Assembly (NCBI GenBank): GCA_013397455.1
Contig: VYZB01000387.1
Span: forward strand, 1 to 64,000
Length of the DNA stretch: 64,000 nt
Direction: 5' to 3'
From: Crotophaga sulcirostris
Lineage: Eukaryota > Chordata > Aves > Cuculiformes > Crotophagidae
This document shows, in pieces, positions 41,604 to 53,069 of the stretch. Positions within the stretch are counted from its first letter, which is position 1, and each line of letters opens with the position of its first letter. Below the pieces are notes generated by a model, which saw only the letters and a list, made by a program, of their open reading frames with translations, did not search any database and was not told where the DNA came from. Position numbers and translations under genes: made by a program.

Positions 41604-41854
41604 GTTGTTAAAAGGTGTCCAAAGAAATATCCACCGCTTGCAGTCAAATTTGCATCAGAAGCTGCTTGCTCAGGAAATATGTCTCCCTCTGAGTATTTGT
41701 AATACATTGCATTCTATTCAAATAAATTATTTTCTGATAATATTTAGCCAATACAACCACCTACAATGTAGACAGTCATGTACATAGTACAGCAGTGGAT
41801 TTTTGCAGCAACAGAGAAATAATCAGAAATTGGTTCTAAATTCAAGATGATAGC

Positions 41855-42478
41855 TCATGTGTTATTTCTTGTAAACATACGGTCCCCTCTAAGGGTAAGG
41901 TGTTGGAGCTGGTATTGTAGCACTTCTGTGTCAGCAGGTTCCTTAATGCTCATTTTGTCTAAATTGAGGTAGTCCAGGGATTTCGAGTGAGCCCTTTTAC
42001 CTTTTAAAAGGCAAAGAGGCAGGGGACCATGAAGTGCTTTGTAAGGTTCAAAAGGTAAAGCCTTAGTGCATTTATCCCCTGAGCTGGGCATCCGTCTCCT
42101 CCTCCTTCCATTTACTGCTGGAATCTCATATGGCTGATAGTACCTACTTCTAGTTTTGTACAAACGGGAGGAACGTGTAAGTCCTGAATCAAGCTGCTTG
42201 GAGTGCAAGTTCGGCCCAGATTCCCCTTTATTCTCTTCACTCCCTGAACACTTCTGGGCTAATTTTAGCAGTTCCTCTCCAGTTGTGAAGCCAACCAGGT
42301 AGTTAGAATCCATGTGAAGGATCTGATATCCTGCAACTGTCCGTCGCATTGGTGAGCAGGGGGTACTGGAACATCGGGGCTTCTCTGCTTCCATCCTGCC
42401 TGCAGGAGTCACCTCTGCAAGAGCCACAGGGAGGGTGGAGAGCGTAGTTCTGGATTCTCCATTTATATCAACTTCCAT
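41855..42478 (-). CDS. MACIR: Macrophage immunometabolism regulator (C5orf30 homologue), complete
   Basis: A single uninterrupted coding exon of 207 codons plus stop, against about 206 residues in human. The protein starts MEVDINGESRTTLSTLP. It contains family segments I recognise: RCSSTPCSPMRRTVAGYQIL, then YLVGFTTGEELLKLAQKC, then RSSRLYKTRSRYYQPYEIP, NGRRRRRMPSSGDKC and SLDYLNLDK, and it ends in RNNT. No enzymatic domain is known. The mammalian protein binds UNC119, affects ciliary cargo trafficking and limits pro-inflammatory macrophage metabolism. The ATG at 42476-42478 is chosen because it matches the family start and sits in AAAATGG. The frame stays open 21 bases upstream to a good acceptor (gttttgtttttag) at 42500-42501, so the 5' UTR is spliced on from further upstream. 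The serine-proline rich N-terminus and basic RRRRR stretch suggest a largely disordered protein. Confidence 0.97.
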   Translation of the reverse strand: MEVDINGESRTTLSTLPVALAEVTPAGRMEAEKPRCSSTPCSPMRRTVAGYQILHMDSNYLVGFTTGEELLKLAQKCSGSEENKGESGPNLHSKQLDSGLTRSSRLYKTRSRYYQPYEIPAVNGRRRRRMPSSGDKCTKALPFEPYKALHGPLPLCLLKGKRAHSKSLDYLNLDKMSIKEPADTEVLQYQLQHLTLRGDRMFTRNNT

Positions 42479-42852
42479 TTTAAACACTATGCTATCCTCC
42501 TAAAAACAAAACAGAGCTTGATCAGAAATAGAGCCTTTTATGGAACATGAGAAGCTGGGAGAGAATCGCAAAAATGAGATTTTGCATCACCCAGAAGTCA
42601 TGACCTTCCTCTCCTGAGCCTTGTCTTATGCTCTACATCACGCTGTATGCACCACTATCTACCTTTTAAAATTACCTTTTTTTTTTAATAAAAGATACCA
42701 CAAATATACTCTTGATATTCTTAAAAGTGAAAAATGTTATTGAGTAGTATTGCACACAAAAGAGAAGCATCTTTCCCATCCATTTTTTCATCCTTTTGAT
42801 TCCTTTTCAATCCATTTGATTCCTTACTGCCCCTAGCCTCTGAGGTCATCTA

Positions 42853-44113
42853 TTAGGTCAGTGGAAAACCAGTTGCTGTTCTTGTCCTTGTAAACGGTGA
42901 TGCTTATTTTCAATTAAACTTTTATTTAATTATTCATGTAATAGACCAATTTAAAGCACAAAATTTGATCTATTTGTTTATGCTAACAAAATAGTTTTCA
43001 TTGTTTATTTTTTACATTACCCTGTCAAGTTAAATATGAAAACAAAGCAAATCCAAGCAATTTTGTTGTGTGAGTTAAAAAGGGGATGTAAAGAGAAACT
43101 TCTAACAATATCAACCAAGCATTTGGCCAGGGGACCGTCAAACGTACAGCTCAACATTGGTCCCAAATATTTCTTAACCCAAGTAAAAGTGTTGAAGATG
43201 AGGAGGCTCACGGACATCCTTCTGCAATAGATGACAACTAACTGAAGGCTACTATTGAAGCAGACCTACGCAAAACAACTTGACGTTACAGAAGAACTAA
43301 GTTGAATTTTGACCATTCAACAGTTTTTCAACATTTGCGTCAAACTGGAAGATCAAAAAAGTTCAACAAGTAGGTGCTGCATGAGCTGAACAAAAATAAA
43401 AAAATCACCATTACAAAACATGCTCCACACTTCCTTTGTGCAGAAAAAACAATTCATTTCTTGGTCACATTGTGATGTGATGAAACATGGATTCTATATG
43501 ACAAATTATGGCATTCCACGCAGTGGCTGGATGAATGTGAAGCACGAAAATGCTTCCCCAAACGGAAGCTGCATCAAAAGGTTATGGTCACTGTTTCATG
43601 GTCAGCAAGTGGAATTTGCTCCACTATGGCTTCTTGAATCCTGGTGAAACCATCACAGCAGAAAAGTACCACCAGAAAATTCACAAAATGCACCAAGAAC
43701 TGCGATGTTTACATCTAATACCGGCCAATCGAAAAGGACCAATACTTCTGCGACAACACCCAACTGTATGTCTTGCAAATGAGTCTGCAGAAGCTGCAAA
43801 AACTGGGCTATGAAACTCTTACCTCATCCAGCTTACTCATCAGGCCTCTCTCCCACTGATTACCACATTTTCAAGCATCTCAATAAATTCATGCAAGAGA
43901 AGGTTTTCCACAACCAAGCAGCAGCTCAAAACACCTTCAAAAAACTGATCTGTTCCACAACTCCAGAATTCTATGCTAACAGGACAGACTTGTTTCTTAT
44001 TGGTAAAAAAGTGTAGCTGTTTCTTATTTTGATTAATAAGTTTTATTCTACGCTGAGATATACTGCTTTAAAGTTGACGGTTAAAAATTATAATTATTTT
44101 TGCACCAACCTAA
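42853..44113 (+). mobile_element. Mariner-family DNA transposon, inactive
   Basis: The right end reads, on the complementary strand, ttaggttggtgcaaaaataa, a typical mariner terminal inverted repeat. It is followed by the TA target duplication at 44114-44115. The left end ttaggtcagtggaaaa starts at 42853 after a TA, and is a diverged partner. The total length of about 1.26 kb is normal for the family. It lies inside the MACIR 5' intron, with the transposase oriented opposite to MACIR. Confidence 0.9.
43036..44016 (+). pseudogene. Mariner transposase, broken by several frame changes
   Basis: Family landmarks survive in three different frames: KTKQIQAILLCELKRG at the N-terminus (43036-), FLNPGETITAEKYHQKI at about 43630-43680, NRKGPILLRQ at about 43715-43750, and LLPHPAYSSGLSPTDYHIFK with FHNQAAAQNTF towards the end. 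The frame changes once between the N-terminus and 43400, again near 43480-43600 and again near 43745, where the block holding the second catalytic Asp switches frame. Stop codons also occur within the helix-turn-helix half. The gene cannot make a working transposase. Confidence 0.9.
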
Positions 44114-47100
44114 TACATCCATTAGCACAGCCACAGCAACTTCTCCCATAGTCAGTTGTGTATTTTTTCTATCTTAGTAAACAACACTTTTAAAAACATG
44201 TTTAACAGCTACAACCTCAGCCAGGCACAACCATGGACCAGACCTGATCTGCTGAGGGTACTGCAATACCTCCCTCTTCCAGATGGGAAATGGTTTGCTT
44301 TAGATTGAAAGAATGGCATCCTGGCTGTTCAACAGCTGTTTTCATAGGTCATCAGCAATCCTCCCCTGGAAAAAAACCTCTATTATTGTATTCACAATCA
44401 ACCAAACTCACACTACTTTATTCTAATGTATTTCTAGCAAAGGAAACAGTATACTAGCATCTAATGAATATAGCATAAGATTACTGCAAGTATCTTAACC
44501 AATGTTCTGAATTTTACAGCATTTATTTTTCTATTTCTTTTGGAAACAGACTATTTTTCCCTGACTTTTCTTCCCTCACAACTACTCCAAATGTATAGTT
44601 TGGTGCTTTTACAGATGCAACTGTCTCCCACAAGCCATTACCATCTCCAACTTGGAAAGACAAGCTCAATATCACAGCAAGTATGTACCAGAACACAGAA
44701 AAGGTTTGAGTCTTTTAACTTCTTCATTTTCAGCATTAATCTATACCACCTCAGTGACACAGCTACTTCAAAAAACAGGTCACATTTATTTCCAAATTCA
44801 TACCACCTTCTTTGCCAACCTCACCCGTACCCTGAACTGTAACTTGTGATTCTCCAGTTCACAAAAAAGTTGTATACCTTTGAAATGTTTAAAGGTGATG
44901 AGACTCAAAGCAAGGAAAGCTGGTATGCAAGTGTCCAGCAGAAAGAGAAATGTGAATTTAATTATAGGTGATATTCAAAAGCTCAATAATGTCTCACAAA
45001 TGACACTTACTTAAAATATGCTATTATCAGTTTGCAAACTTTTAAAGCTGCTACTTGCTGCCATTCTGAGGTTTAGGAGATCACAGGCTGAGGCACGAAG
45101 ATGCAAAAAGCAAGGAAATATTTTATTCAAACTTCTGCAATTAGAGACCCCCCAAAACCCTATCAAGATCAATCTCTATTAATTTGTCTGAAAATAAGAG
45201 GGGAAGTTCTGTAAATCTCACTTGCAAAAGAAGATCATCCAGTCTCATGCAAAATTTTAGCCTATTTTGTTCACGAACTGTTCAGCACCTGTTCAGGAAC
45301 TGGGAAGGAGCAACTTAAGGAATGCTCCCACCTCTGCTTCCCTGCTTAGTCCCAAATCAGCATGCTGCTCCCATCCTACGTTAATAAACTTAGAGTAAAC
45401 AAAATCCCCATAGTTTCACTGAAGAGGATTTTATTTTTCAGTGACAAACTTCTATTATGGAAAGACCATTACTAATGTTCCTTTAGTCTTAAATGTCCTT
45501 TTCAAGTTCTCATAATTGTGGTATACTTAGGATTCTTCATTACCAGCTTTCTGTAGCATCGCCTTTACAGATACACAGTTGGCTTTTAAGCATTTTGAAT
45601 TAAACAATACAGCTAATACAGCAAAAGCTAAATATGGAATTTAAATACTGAAGCAAACCAAACACCAAAATTTTTCACTGAAAAACACACCCACATAAAA
45701 CTGAAGAATGTTACTGCATTGAACAGAATTTGAAATATATTTATGGAGTCAATTAGAACTTTCAGAATAGCAGAAACAGTTGTTTCTTACTTAAGCACCA
45801 TATCGAGCAGTGAAACAATAAACATGGTGAGGTATTAGCCACCAAGTTAAAAGATATTCATGACAATTCCTTAAGTAGAAATAATAGTTTCTGTGCCACC
45901 CGAAACACGGTTACTGGAGGTAGCACCTAACAATTTCACATCATTGATAGATGTGAAACATAGTACAGAAAAACACTGCATTAAAACTTCTGGCTACACT
46001 GTGATTTTGGCGAAGAAACCTAAATATTTAACTGTTCCTGCTCTTTTAATTCCTGCTTTTTACCCTGCAGTTCAGAAATCTTTCCAGTAATCTTCTAGAA
46101 AGACTCAACTTGTTCTGTTAAAAAGCTGAAATGCTAGAAAAAAATACAAATAAATGCTAGAAACAGTATAAATAAAATATTCACACAGCAAGGTTAGAAA
46201 TTAATCATATTATCTAGTCACATGTAAATGGCAACAATAAAAAAAAAAACCAAAACAACAATCACTTGCCACAGCAGCACACGCCCTAAGGAAAGGGAGG
46301 GAAGAACAGACTCTTTGTGCATTTTTTAAGTTAAAAAAGCCTTGAGATCTGGAAAGCAACACAAAGGCTCTTCTCAGGACACAGCATTTAAATTAATTTA
46401 CTTCTGTTTGAACATGGGTGTGTACCCTGGCAACAGAAGGCAATCAATTTTGAAGAATAATTACAAGCAGGAAGGAAGAAGGCAGGAGTTTGCTGCCAAG
46501 TAATTACTCCTCACTGGCCAAAAACAGTACAAAGGTAAAATCAAGCAGAGAAACCTTCAAGTCAGCAAGCTTCAGCCTGAAACTGCTGAAACTCCTTTTC
46601 TATGCTTTGGTGCAAAGAACAGCCATAAAACCAAGAAATCCAACAGACCCTCAGAAGCAACAGCAGCATCAGAAGCTGGTGCCATAAACACCAGAAGCTC
46701 AAGGGAACAACACTGCTAGCTGGTGAGAGGAATGACTGGGCAGCTCCACAGGCAGAGGTCCAAAACCCTGCGTGCATGTGTTCCACTGTTCTTTCCAAAC
46801 GCTTTTAACGGGAGTTACTATTCAAGCAGCCATATGGCTTCCATATGCTTTGTCTCCTTATCTGGTTAAAAAAAAAAAAAAGGCTAGAGAAACATTACTT
46901 AAAAGACTTTTATAAATTAAAATAATTTGAGAGGCACAGTATATGTCAATGTAGACATCATTACCTACAAATATGTATTTAAAACTTTTGAACTGCATTT
47001 TTAGGCCATTTCCTAAGGCATCAGATGACTACTATAAGGTTCATTGCTGTGTAGTGGTGTAAGCTCATCAGCAATTCTCAGCATCAATTATCATACCGGA

Positions 47101-48700
47101 GAAAACAGTACTTCAGTTTAAAAAGATTAATCCTTCAGATCACAGCTGCCTTGTCTTCTTGCTTCTCAAACAGAACGACAATGGAGTGATGCCAATTCAA
47201 GACAATTTATCATTAAAGATTTAGTACAGAATCAAAACAAGGAAAAGATGAACAGCATGGCATATGCTCTTCTTTGCTGCTGCTTCACATATTTAAGAAG
47301 TATGGAAAATAACTGAAAATAGTAGTTACCAAGAGGATTCACTTGACCTATGCAGACCAGCAGCACTTCCAAAATACAATTCACTTCATTAAGATATTAC
47401 AAGATTTTATAGATCTTCTTTATAATATAAAGCAGGCTCTACATATAAATTAATCTGGCCTAATCCAGCTAAATACGGAGAAAAGTGTCTAAAACACAGG
47501 GGAAAAGAGTAATGAATAGAAAAACTAGGTTAACTACTAAAAACTATTGTATTACCTCTAAGAATAAATTCATATGCTCAGAACGGTTCTTCAAGGGTAA
47601 AAACAACCTCCACATTTTGCAAATAAAAGGCTTTCTTATTATTGAATCTCTCATGAAGGTGTCAGGTACCACTCACAGATTAGGAAATGAAAGAGACACA
47701 TATATGACACACTAAGGTCTAAGATGACATCATAATAATATATGCACTGTAAATTATTTGTTAGGAATGACCTCTTGTCACTCTTAATGTACCCAATGCC
47801 ATCTTTTGTTTTTTTCCCCCGATCATTAATTATTTTCTTCTGTAACCTGTATCACTTACTGTCTTTCTGACAAGAGAAATATGACTCAAACTATATCAAC
47901 TTTAATTTAATTTAAAGAAGATAAAGGTGAAGAAAGGCTTTCCCTGACACTCTTATGCTTTGTAAAAACACTGCATGATTTTGAAACCACCATAATAACC
48001 TGCTCTCAGCAAAAGAATTGGTTCTCTGCAAAACAATATTTCCATTGTTATTTATCTTCTCAACTAGAATATGAACTGGTTCAAGAAGATGCCGGTTTTT
48101 TAGGATGAGCATTAAATTTCTCACCATCCAACTACTGATTTTATTTTATTTGTGTAAGAACAGATTATTTTTTTTTTGCTAGATGCCAAGCCTGGAGGTA
48201 ATACCATTTGTTAAGAATCACAAAAATCTATCTCATTAATAAAATAATCATAATCACAATAAGCAGACGGAAGCATGGAAAAGACAGTAGAAGACTCAGT
48301 GATACCAGCTCTGTAAGAGTCAAACATAACAGCTGGAGATACTAAGCCAGTTTTGACACTTCCCCTTCTTTATGCTGCCATTACTTAAAATATACAATGC
48401 ACTTAAAAGATACAACATTTCTCTATCAAATATCAAGAAAAAGTAAAGTCACTTGGCATATGTGAAGCCAGCACACATTTTTTTGTTATTTCAATAGTCT
48501 CTGTTTCTGAAGGGGAAGAATAAATTCTACATCTTTCCTCTTGCAGTCTGAAAAGAAAAAAATCAGATGCATATAGTATGTGCTATGGGAAATCTTGTTT
48601 CTCCATCACTGAAATATGCTGATGAAATTATTTACCTGTCAAGCAAGTTTTCTGGAAATAATTATTCCCAATCTGCAACTAAAACACGTGAAATATTTAG
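44114..48700. other. Intronic sequence with nothing recognised
   Basis: AT-rich, with poly-A and poly-T runs (for example near 46240 and 46867) and no recognisable coding exon or mobile element. It is presumed to be part of the MACIR 5' intron. Confidence 0.45.
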
Positions 48701-48744
48701 TTGAAAGGGAAAAATCAATCTAAAACTCAACTATGTAAGTGTAC

Positions 48745-48938
48745 CCACAAAGATGCCACATTTCTTCTTCTAGAGCTGGAGTAGGCAGGTCATAGAATTT
48801 GAGATGCGTGCAGCTTACAGGTTCTTCCAGTGCAAGCTGGTGATACTGCTGCACGTACTGGTTGGTTTTAGCAACGCTTGTTATCTTGAGCTGAACAGAC
48901 TTAGACTGATGTTGCTTCACCATGCTCTTGAGGGTCCC
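48745..48938 (-). other. Exon-like open segment of unknown identity
   Basis: Read on the minus strand, an AG acceptor (caattgttttag) is followed by 194 bases with one fully open frame and protein-like composition. It begins GTLKSMVKQHQSKSVQLKI and includes LALEEPVSCTHLKFYDLP, ending before a GT (TTGTGG|GTACAC) that is a weak donor. The frame runs on to a stop at 48720. I do not recognise the protein. Its phase at the donor (2) does not fit the MACIR coding exon acceptor (0), so it is not a simple N-terminal extension of MACIR. It could be a coding exon of an unrecognised gene, a relic of a lost gene, or chance. Confidence 0.25.
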
Positions 48939-50722
48939 CTAAAACAATTGTGTTCTTTTTTAGAGACTGATACCATATTCGTAGAGACAGGAAAGGGAAG
49001 TAAAAAAAAAAACCAAAACACAGAACACAAGCTCATGAAAGCTATCAATAAACTATGCACATTTTTCACCAGCTCTTGCTATTCCTTAAGAGAAATTCCA
49101 AATTAAGCTAAAGTGAATAGGTATAATATCACATTGTTGCATCACATGACATGATATTCAGATGGAGTATACAAACTTGAGTACAGATTTTTTTTCTCAA
49201 AATTAAATGCAAGAAAATGAAATTACGCATAAAGCATATGTTACAACCCTGTAAACCTTAACAAAACAGATGAATGGGTATTACTGAACGAATAAAGCCA
49301 GTACAATAACTTTAGGATGGGATGCAAAACAGTCCACAAAATAATCACTGATAATCATACCTACAGAATAGTCAGTGAGTATGGGGTAGGCTCCTGGAAA
49401 CAGATGAACTATTAAGCCCTTCAGCAATCCAGCATACTCGACAATAAATAACACATGGTTAATACAGAACAAGGAATTATTAAATGTTTTGAAAAAAAGA
49501 AGATTCTATCATTTTCTAATGATAGCTTATTACTGCAAGAAGCAAGAACTATTTAACTACTTCGTTAATTCTTGTTATTGATGCAGCTTTAAACAGAAAA
49601 TGGGAAACTACCTTTTGAAAATGAAAATGATCTCAAATTACTGAGAAACTGCAACTGGCAACTCCCATTACTAGCTCATCCTGCAGATGGGACAGCCAGC
49701 AGATAAGCATGACAGAGCACAAAATTTACACAAAAAAGAGACAGATGGAATTTTAAAAGTTGTTCCAAGCTAAGGGATTCTGTATAAGCTTTGTAAGCAA
49801 GGAATGTAAAAGGAAATGGTGGGAAAGAAGGCCATTTAACTTCTATCTTCTATTCCCCACACAACATTAGATGCAGTGTTTAACAGAAGGTAACTTTTAT
49901 TTAGAGTCCTTTAAATAAGCAACATGACTTCCTTGCTGGATGGAATCACAAAAGAACACTTCCCCCCCATCAGTCAGCTGATGGTCCTGGCCAGCATAAA
50001 GACAGTTGTTTACTATTGTAAACATACCACAGTCTGACTTGTCAACAAAAATTAAACTGTCTTTTAAAAATAATACAGATACATAGGGGGGGAAAGGGAG
50101 ATTTTTTTAAAAAAGTATTATAAATTTCACTGAATAAATACTGATTTTTGCCTTAAAAAACAAAATGGCAATGGAAATAAGCATCACTATTGCTTTTGTG
50201 TCAGACAAGGAAGGCACATTTGGCAGCATCCTGTGTTGCCAGGTTTGAAAACACAGCTCTGAGGATATTATTTTGAAGCTATCAGTGGAAACAAAGCCAA
50301 CATTATATTTAGCCTTTACCTAGGAACAGCTATTCAAAGAAAAATACTAGTTAAAAATAAGATCTACTCAAAGATATCAGGAAAAAATATGTTTAATCGA
50401 TGCAATTTAGGGGTTTTGTTCTTTTTTTTTTTTTAACTGAAGCACTTTAAATGACTAGTTTTTGTCCCAACTTGATGCAATCTGCAGCAGGTGTCTGTTG
50501 GAAGTGCCTCATGCACTTAAACCATCCACATTGCTAAAGGTCACTTACTTCAGTTCTATCTATAATGCGTTTAAAGTTTTGTTCTGTGTCTCCTTCTCAA
50601 ATATTCCTTCCTATACTCGAACACTACCTAAAAGCAAATATTTAAATGTAATCCAAATATGGAATAAGAACTCATAAAGATCAACAGCACATGTAAGTAC
50701 CATAAATTTGTATTAAACTTAC

Positions 50723-50910
50723 AACTAGTGAGAACAGAAAACTTTGACCCTCGATACTCCGTTCACCTGACTTTACCATAATATACTGCATTTGCATCTG
50801 ATTACGTAAGCCTGATGGCCAAGGAAAGATTATACAGAAAGCAATGCTACGATGTTGCCATTGCCTGACTTCCCTCCATTGTAAAGTCACTATGAGAACC
50901 ACCATCCTCC
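50723..50910 (-). other. Exon-like segment with a strong donor, possible 5' exon
   Basis: On the minus strand an AG (catgttagaacag) is followed by 188 bases and a strong donor (CTAGTT|GTAAGT at plus-strand 50717-50722). One frame is open throughout, but its composition is not clearly protein-like. It lies between the CpG island and the MACIR coding exon, so an untranslated MACIR 5' exon is as likely as a coding one, and chance is possible. Confidence 0.2.
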
Positions 50911-52019
50911 CTGTTCTAACATGCAACTTTCCTTAGGGAGAAAATCATGCAAGTAAGCAAACAGCACATCACATAAGACAGAATATAGCTCAAAAAACAC
51001 CAACAGCAGGGGGGTGACAGGAGAAGAAGCTTTCAGTAACGGAGACAACTGGGAAAAGTAGGAAGGAGAATCAATGCTGCACTCTTATACTCCTCATGGC
51101 AAAACAAAGCATCAGTTCTCCAGTTCTCACTACACTCCTGGAAATGCTCCAAGGACTCCTACTGTATTCAGGACAAGCTGTGCCAGAAGTCAGCCAACTA
51201 CTGGTACAAGCAGCAAGTCCTTCTCCCCATCACATACCCTGTCCATCACTCCCACTGAGATCTGCACAACTGCAGGCTTCTGACACTGATTCATTCCCAC
51301 GTGCAGCTATGCAGGCACGCACGTATGTATATGTACAGTCATGTACTGCACCACTCCAGAGAGTACACTAGCAAGCAAAGATATGGTCACAGAAATCTAG
51401 TAATGCATACCATTTGCTATTTTAACAGGCATATACACATTCACACTTATATCAGCTAACAGCCATATGTAAAATAGCATATAAACAACTTATTTATAAA
51501 GAAATTAAGATCTGAGACTACTTTCCTACATATTTGTACGCCACTCAAAACAGGACACCAACTGTTCAGAGAAACTCCCCCAGTATCTTAATATGCAGAG
51601 GCAGAACTGGGAAAACATGCCTGCCAATAAACCAAAGTAGCTTTGCAAGCTTCATACTGTGTAAAGTACTACTTCAATGCACGTCAGAGTGCACAAATGC
51701 AGCCCATGAGTATCACCGATGGTGCAACTGACATTCGAACAGAGCTCTGAGCCTCTGTTTACCTTTCACTAAGAAAAAATTGTTAAGAGAGAAATGCAAA
51801 GTTATTTACAGAAAGCTAGGTACTAGTGCATTTTGTTACTATCAGACTGAATAGTAAGGTCATAGTCAGTTTTTACACCTGCCTGTAAGCTACAACTGCT
51901 ATAAACGCTTATGGACAGGTGCTAACAGGTGAGTTCGGACTTTTTCACCGTTTAGATTGTTATTGGAGAGCGCACTCGAACAACCTCACAGCAGGATTCA
52001 GGCCCTACACGGCAACTCC

Positions 52020-53060
52020 TCAGGATTCCTTCCGCACGCGAGTACTGGGACCAACACCCTGGTGTCCTCGTACATCTTTCGGGACGCGCCCTCACTACCT
52101 GTCGACTTCCACTGCTCTCAGGGGCTGCCGCTGGGGAGCGCGGGGCAGCCGTGGGAGCGGAGCTCTGGGCACCGCCCCTGCGGGTAGCTCCTCCGGTGGG
52201 GCTCCCCCTCACCACCGGGGCCCAGGCGCCGCCGAGAGAGAGCATAAAGGCGCCGCGGGACGGCCAGGCTGCGTCGAGCGGCTCCCGCCCGGCGCGGAGG
52301 GAGCGGCCGGCATCATCGCGGNNNNNNNNNNNNNNNNNNNNNNNNNNNNNNNNNNNNNNNNNNNNNNNNNNNNNNNNNNNNNNNNNNNNNNNNNNNNNNN
52401 NNNNNNNNNNNNNNNNNNNNNNNNNNNNNNNNNNNNNNNNNNNNNNNNNNNNNNNNNNNNNNNNNNNNNNNNNNNNNNNNNNNNNNNNNNNNNNNNNNNN
52501 NNNNNNNNNNNNNNNNNNNNNNNNNNNNNNNNNNNNNNNNNNNNNNNNNNNNNNNNNNNNNNNNNNNNNNNNNNNNNNNNNNNNNNNNNNNNNNNNNNNN
52601 NNNNNNNNNNNNNNNNNNNNNNNNNNNNNNNNNNNNNNNNNNNNNNNNNNNNNNNNNNNNNNNNNNNNNNNNNNNNNNNNNNNNNNNNNNNNNNNNNNNN
52701 NNNNNNNNNNNNNNNNNNNNNNNNNNNNNNNNNNNNNNNNNNNNNNNNNNNNNNNNNNNNGTCTCGTGCGTTTCCCGCGCGGGCCCCTCACCCCTAATTT
52801 CCATAAACCCGCCTCTCGCGTCCTCGTGTGCGTGCGGGGGAGGCTGAGGCGGGAGCCGAGCAGCGCCTCGGAGGGCGGCTCTGGCCTGGCCCACGGCGCC
52901 CCGGAGCGGCACGGGATCCCGCTGGGGCTAGGGTGCTGCGCTGGAGGAGGAGACAGACACCGGCGGGGCCGTGAGGGCTGAAATGTCGGTGTCCCCCTGC
53001 AGGGGCGGCGCTGGGGAGTGCCGGGCGCCGAGGGACTGGCTGGCACGCGGCCTGTCATCC
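52020..53060. promoter_or_regulatory. MACIR: CpG island, probable MACIR promoter and first exon
   Basis: The sequence switches abruptly from AT-rich to very GC-rich with dense CpG on both sides of an assembly gap (52322-52760), and back at about 53070. GC boxes such as gggggcggcg-like strings and an isolated cataaagg are visible, but no classical TATA box. It is the only CpG island in the window. It lies about 9.5 kb upstream of the MACIR coding exon and about 7 kb beyond the PPIP5K2 stop, so it most likely drives MACIR on the minus strand. A divergent plus-strand transcript is possible but not shown. Confidence 0.75.
52322..52760. other. Assembly gap of 439 N
   Basis: A run of 439 N in the middle of the CpG island. 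GC-rich promoters are often lost in short-read bird assemblies. The true length may differ. Open frames drawn through the gap are meaningless. Confidence 1.
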
Positions 53061-53069
53061 GCCCCTTCC

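Larger units (their letters stand above)
42500..52098 (-). other. MACIR: Probable 5' intron of MACIR, up to the CpG island
   Basis: The acceptor is clear at 42500-42501 on the minus strand. A good donor candidate, CAG|GTAGTG, lies at plus-strand 52093-52098 inside the CpG island, and another, GGTG|GTGAGG, lies near 52208. An exon in the CpG island joined to the coding exon would match the human arrangement of non-coding 5' exons and one coding exon. Which donor is used, and whether further 5' exons lie between, is not resolved. The intron contains the mariner copy and exon-like segments at 48.7 and 50.7 kb. Confidence 0.5.

Noticed and set aside
42479..42487. Upstream GTG start adding three residues to MACIR
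   Set aside because: The ATG at 42478 matches the family start and sits in a good context. The upstream codons are 5' UTR between acceptor and start.
51919..53058. Long open frames on both strands across the CpG island
   Set aside because: They run through 439 N, and the flanking GC-rich sequence has few stops by composition. No protein family is visible.
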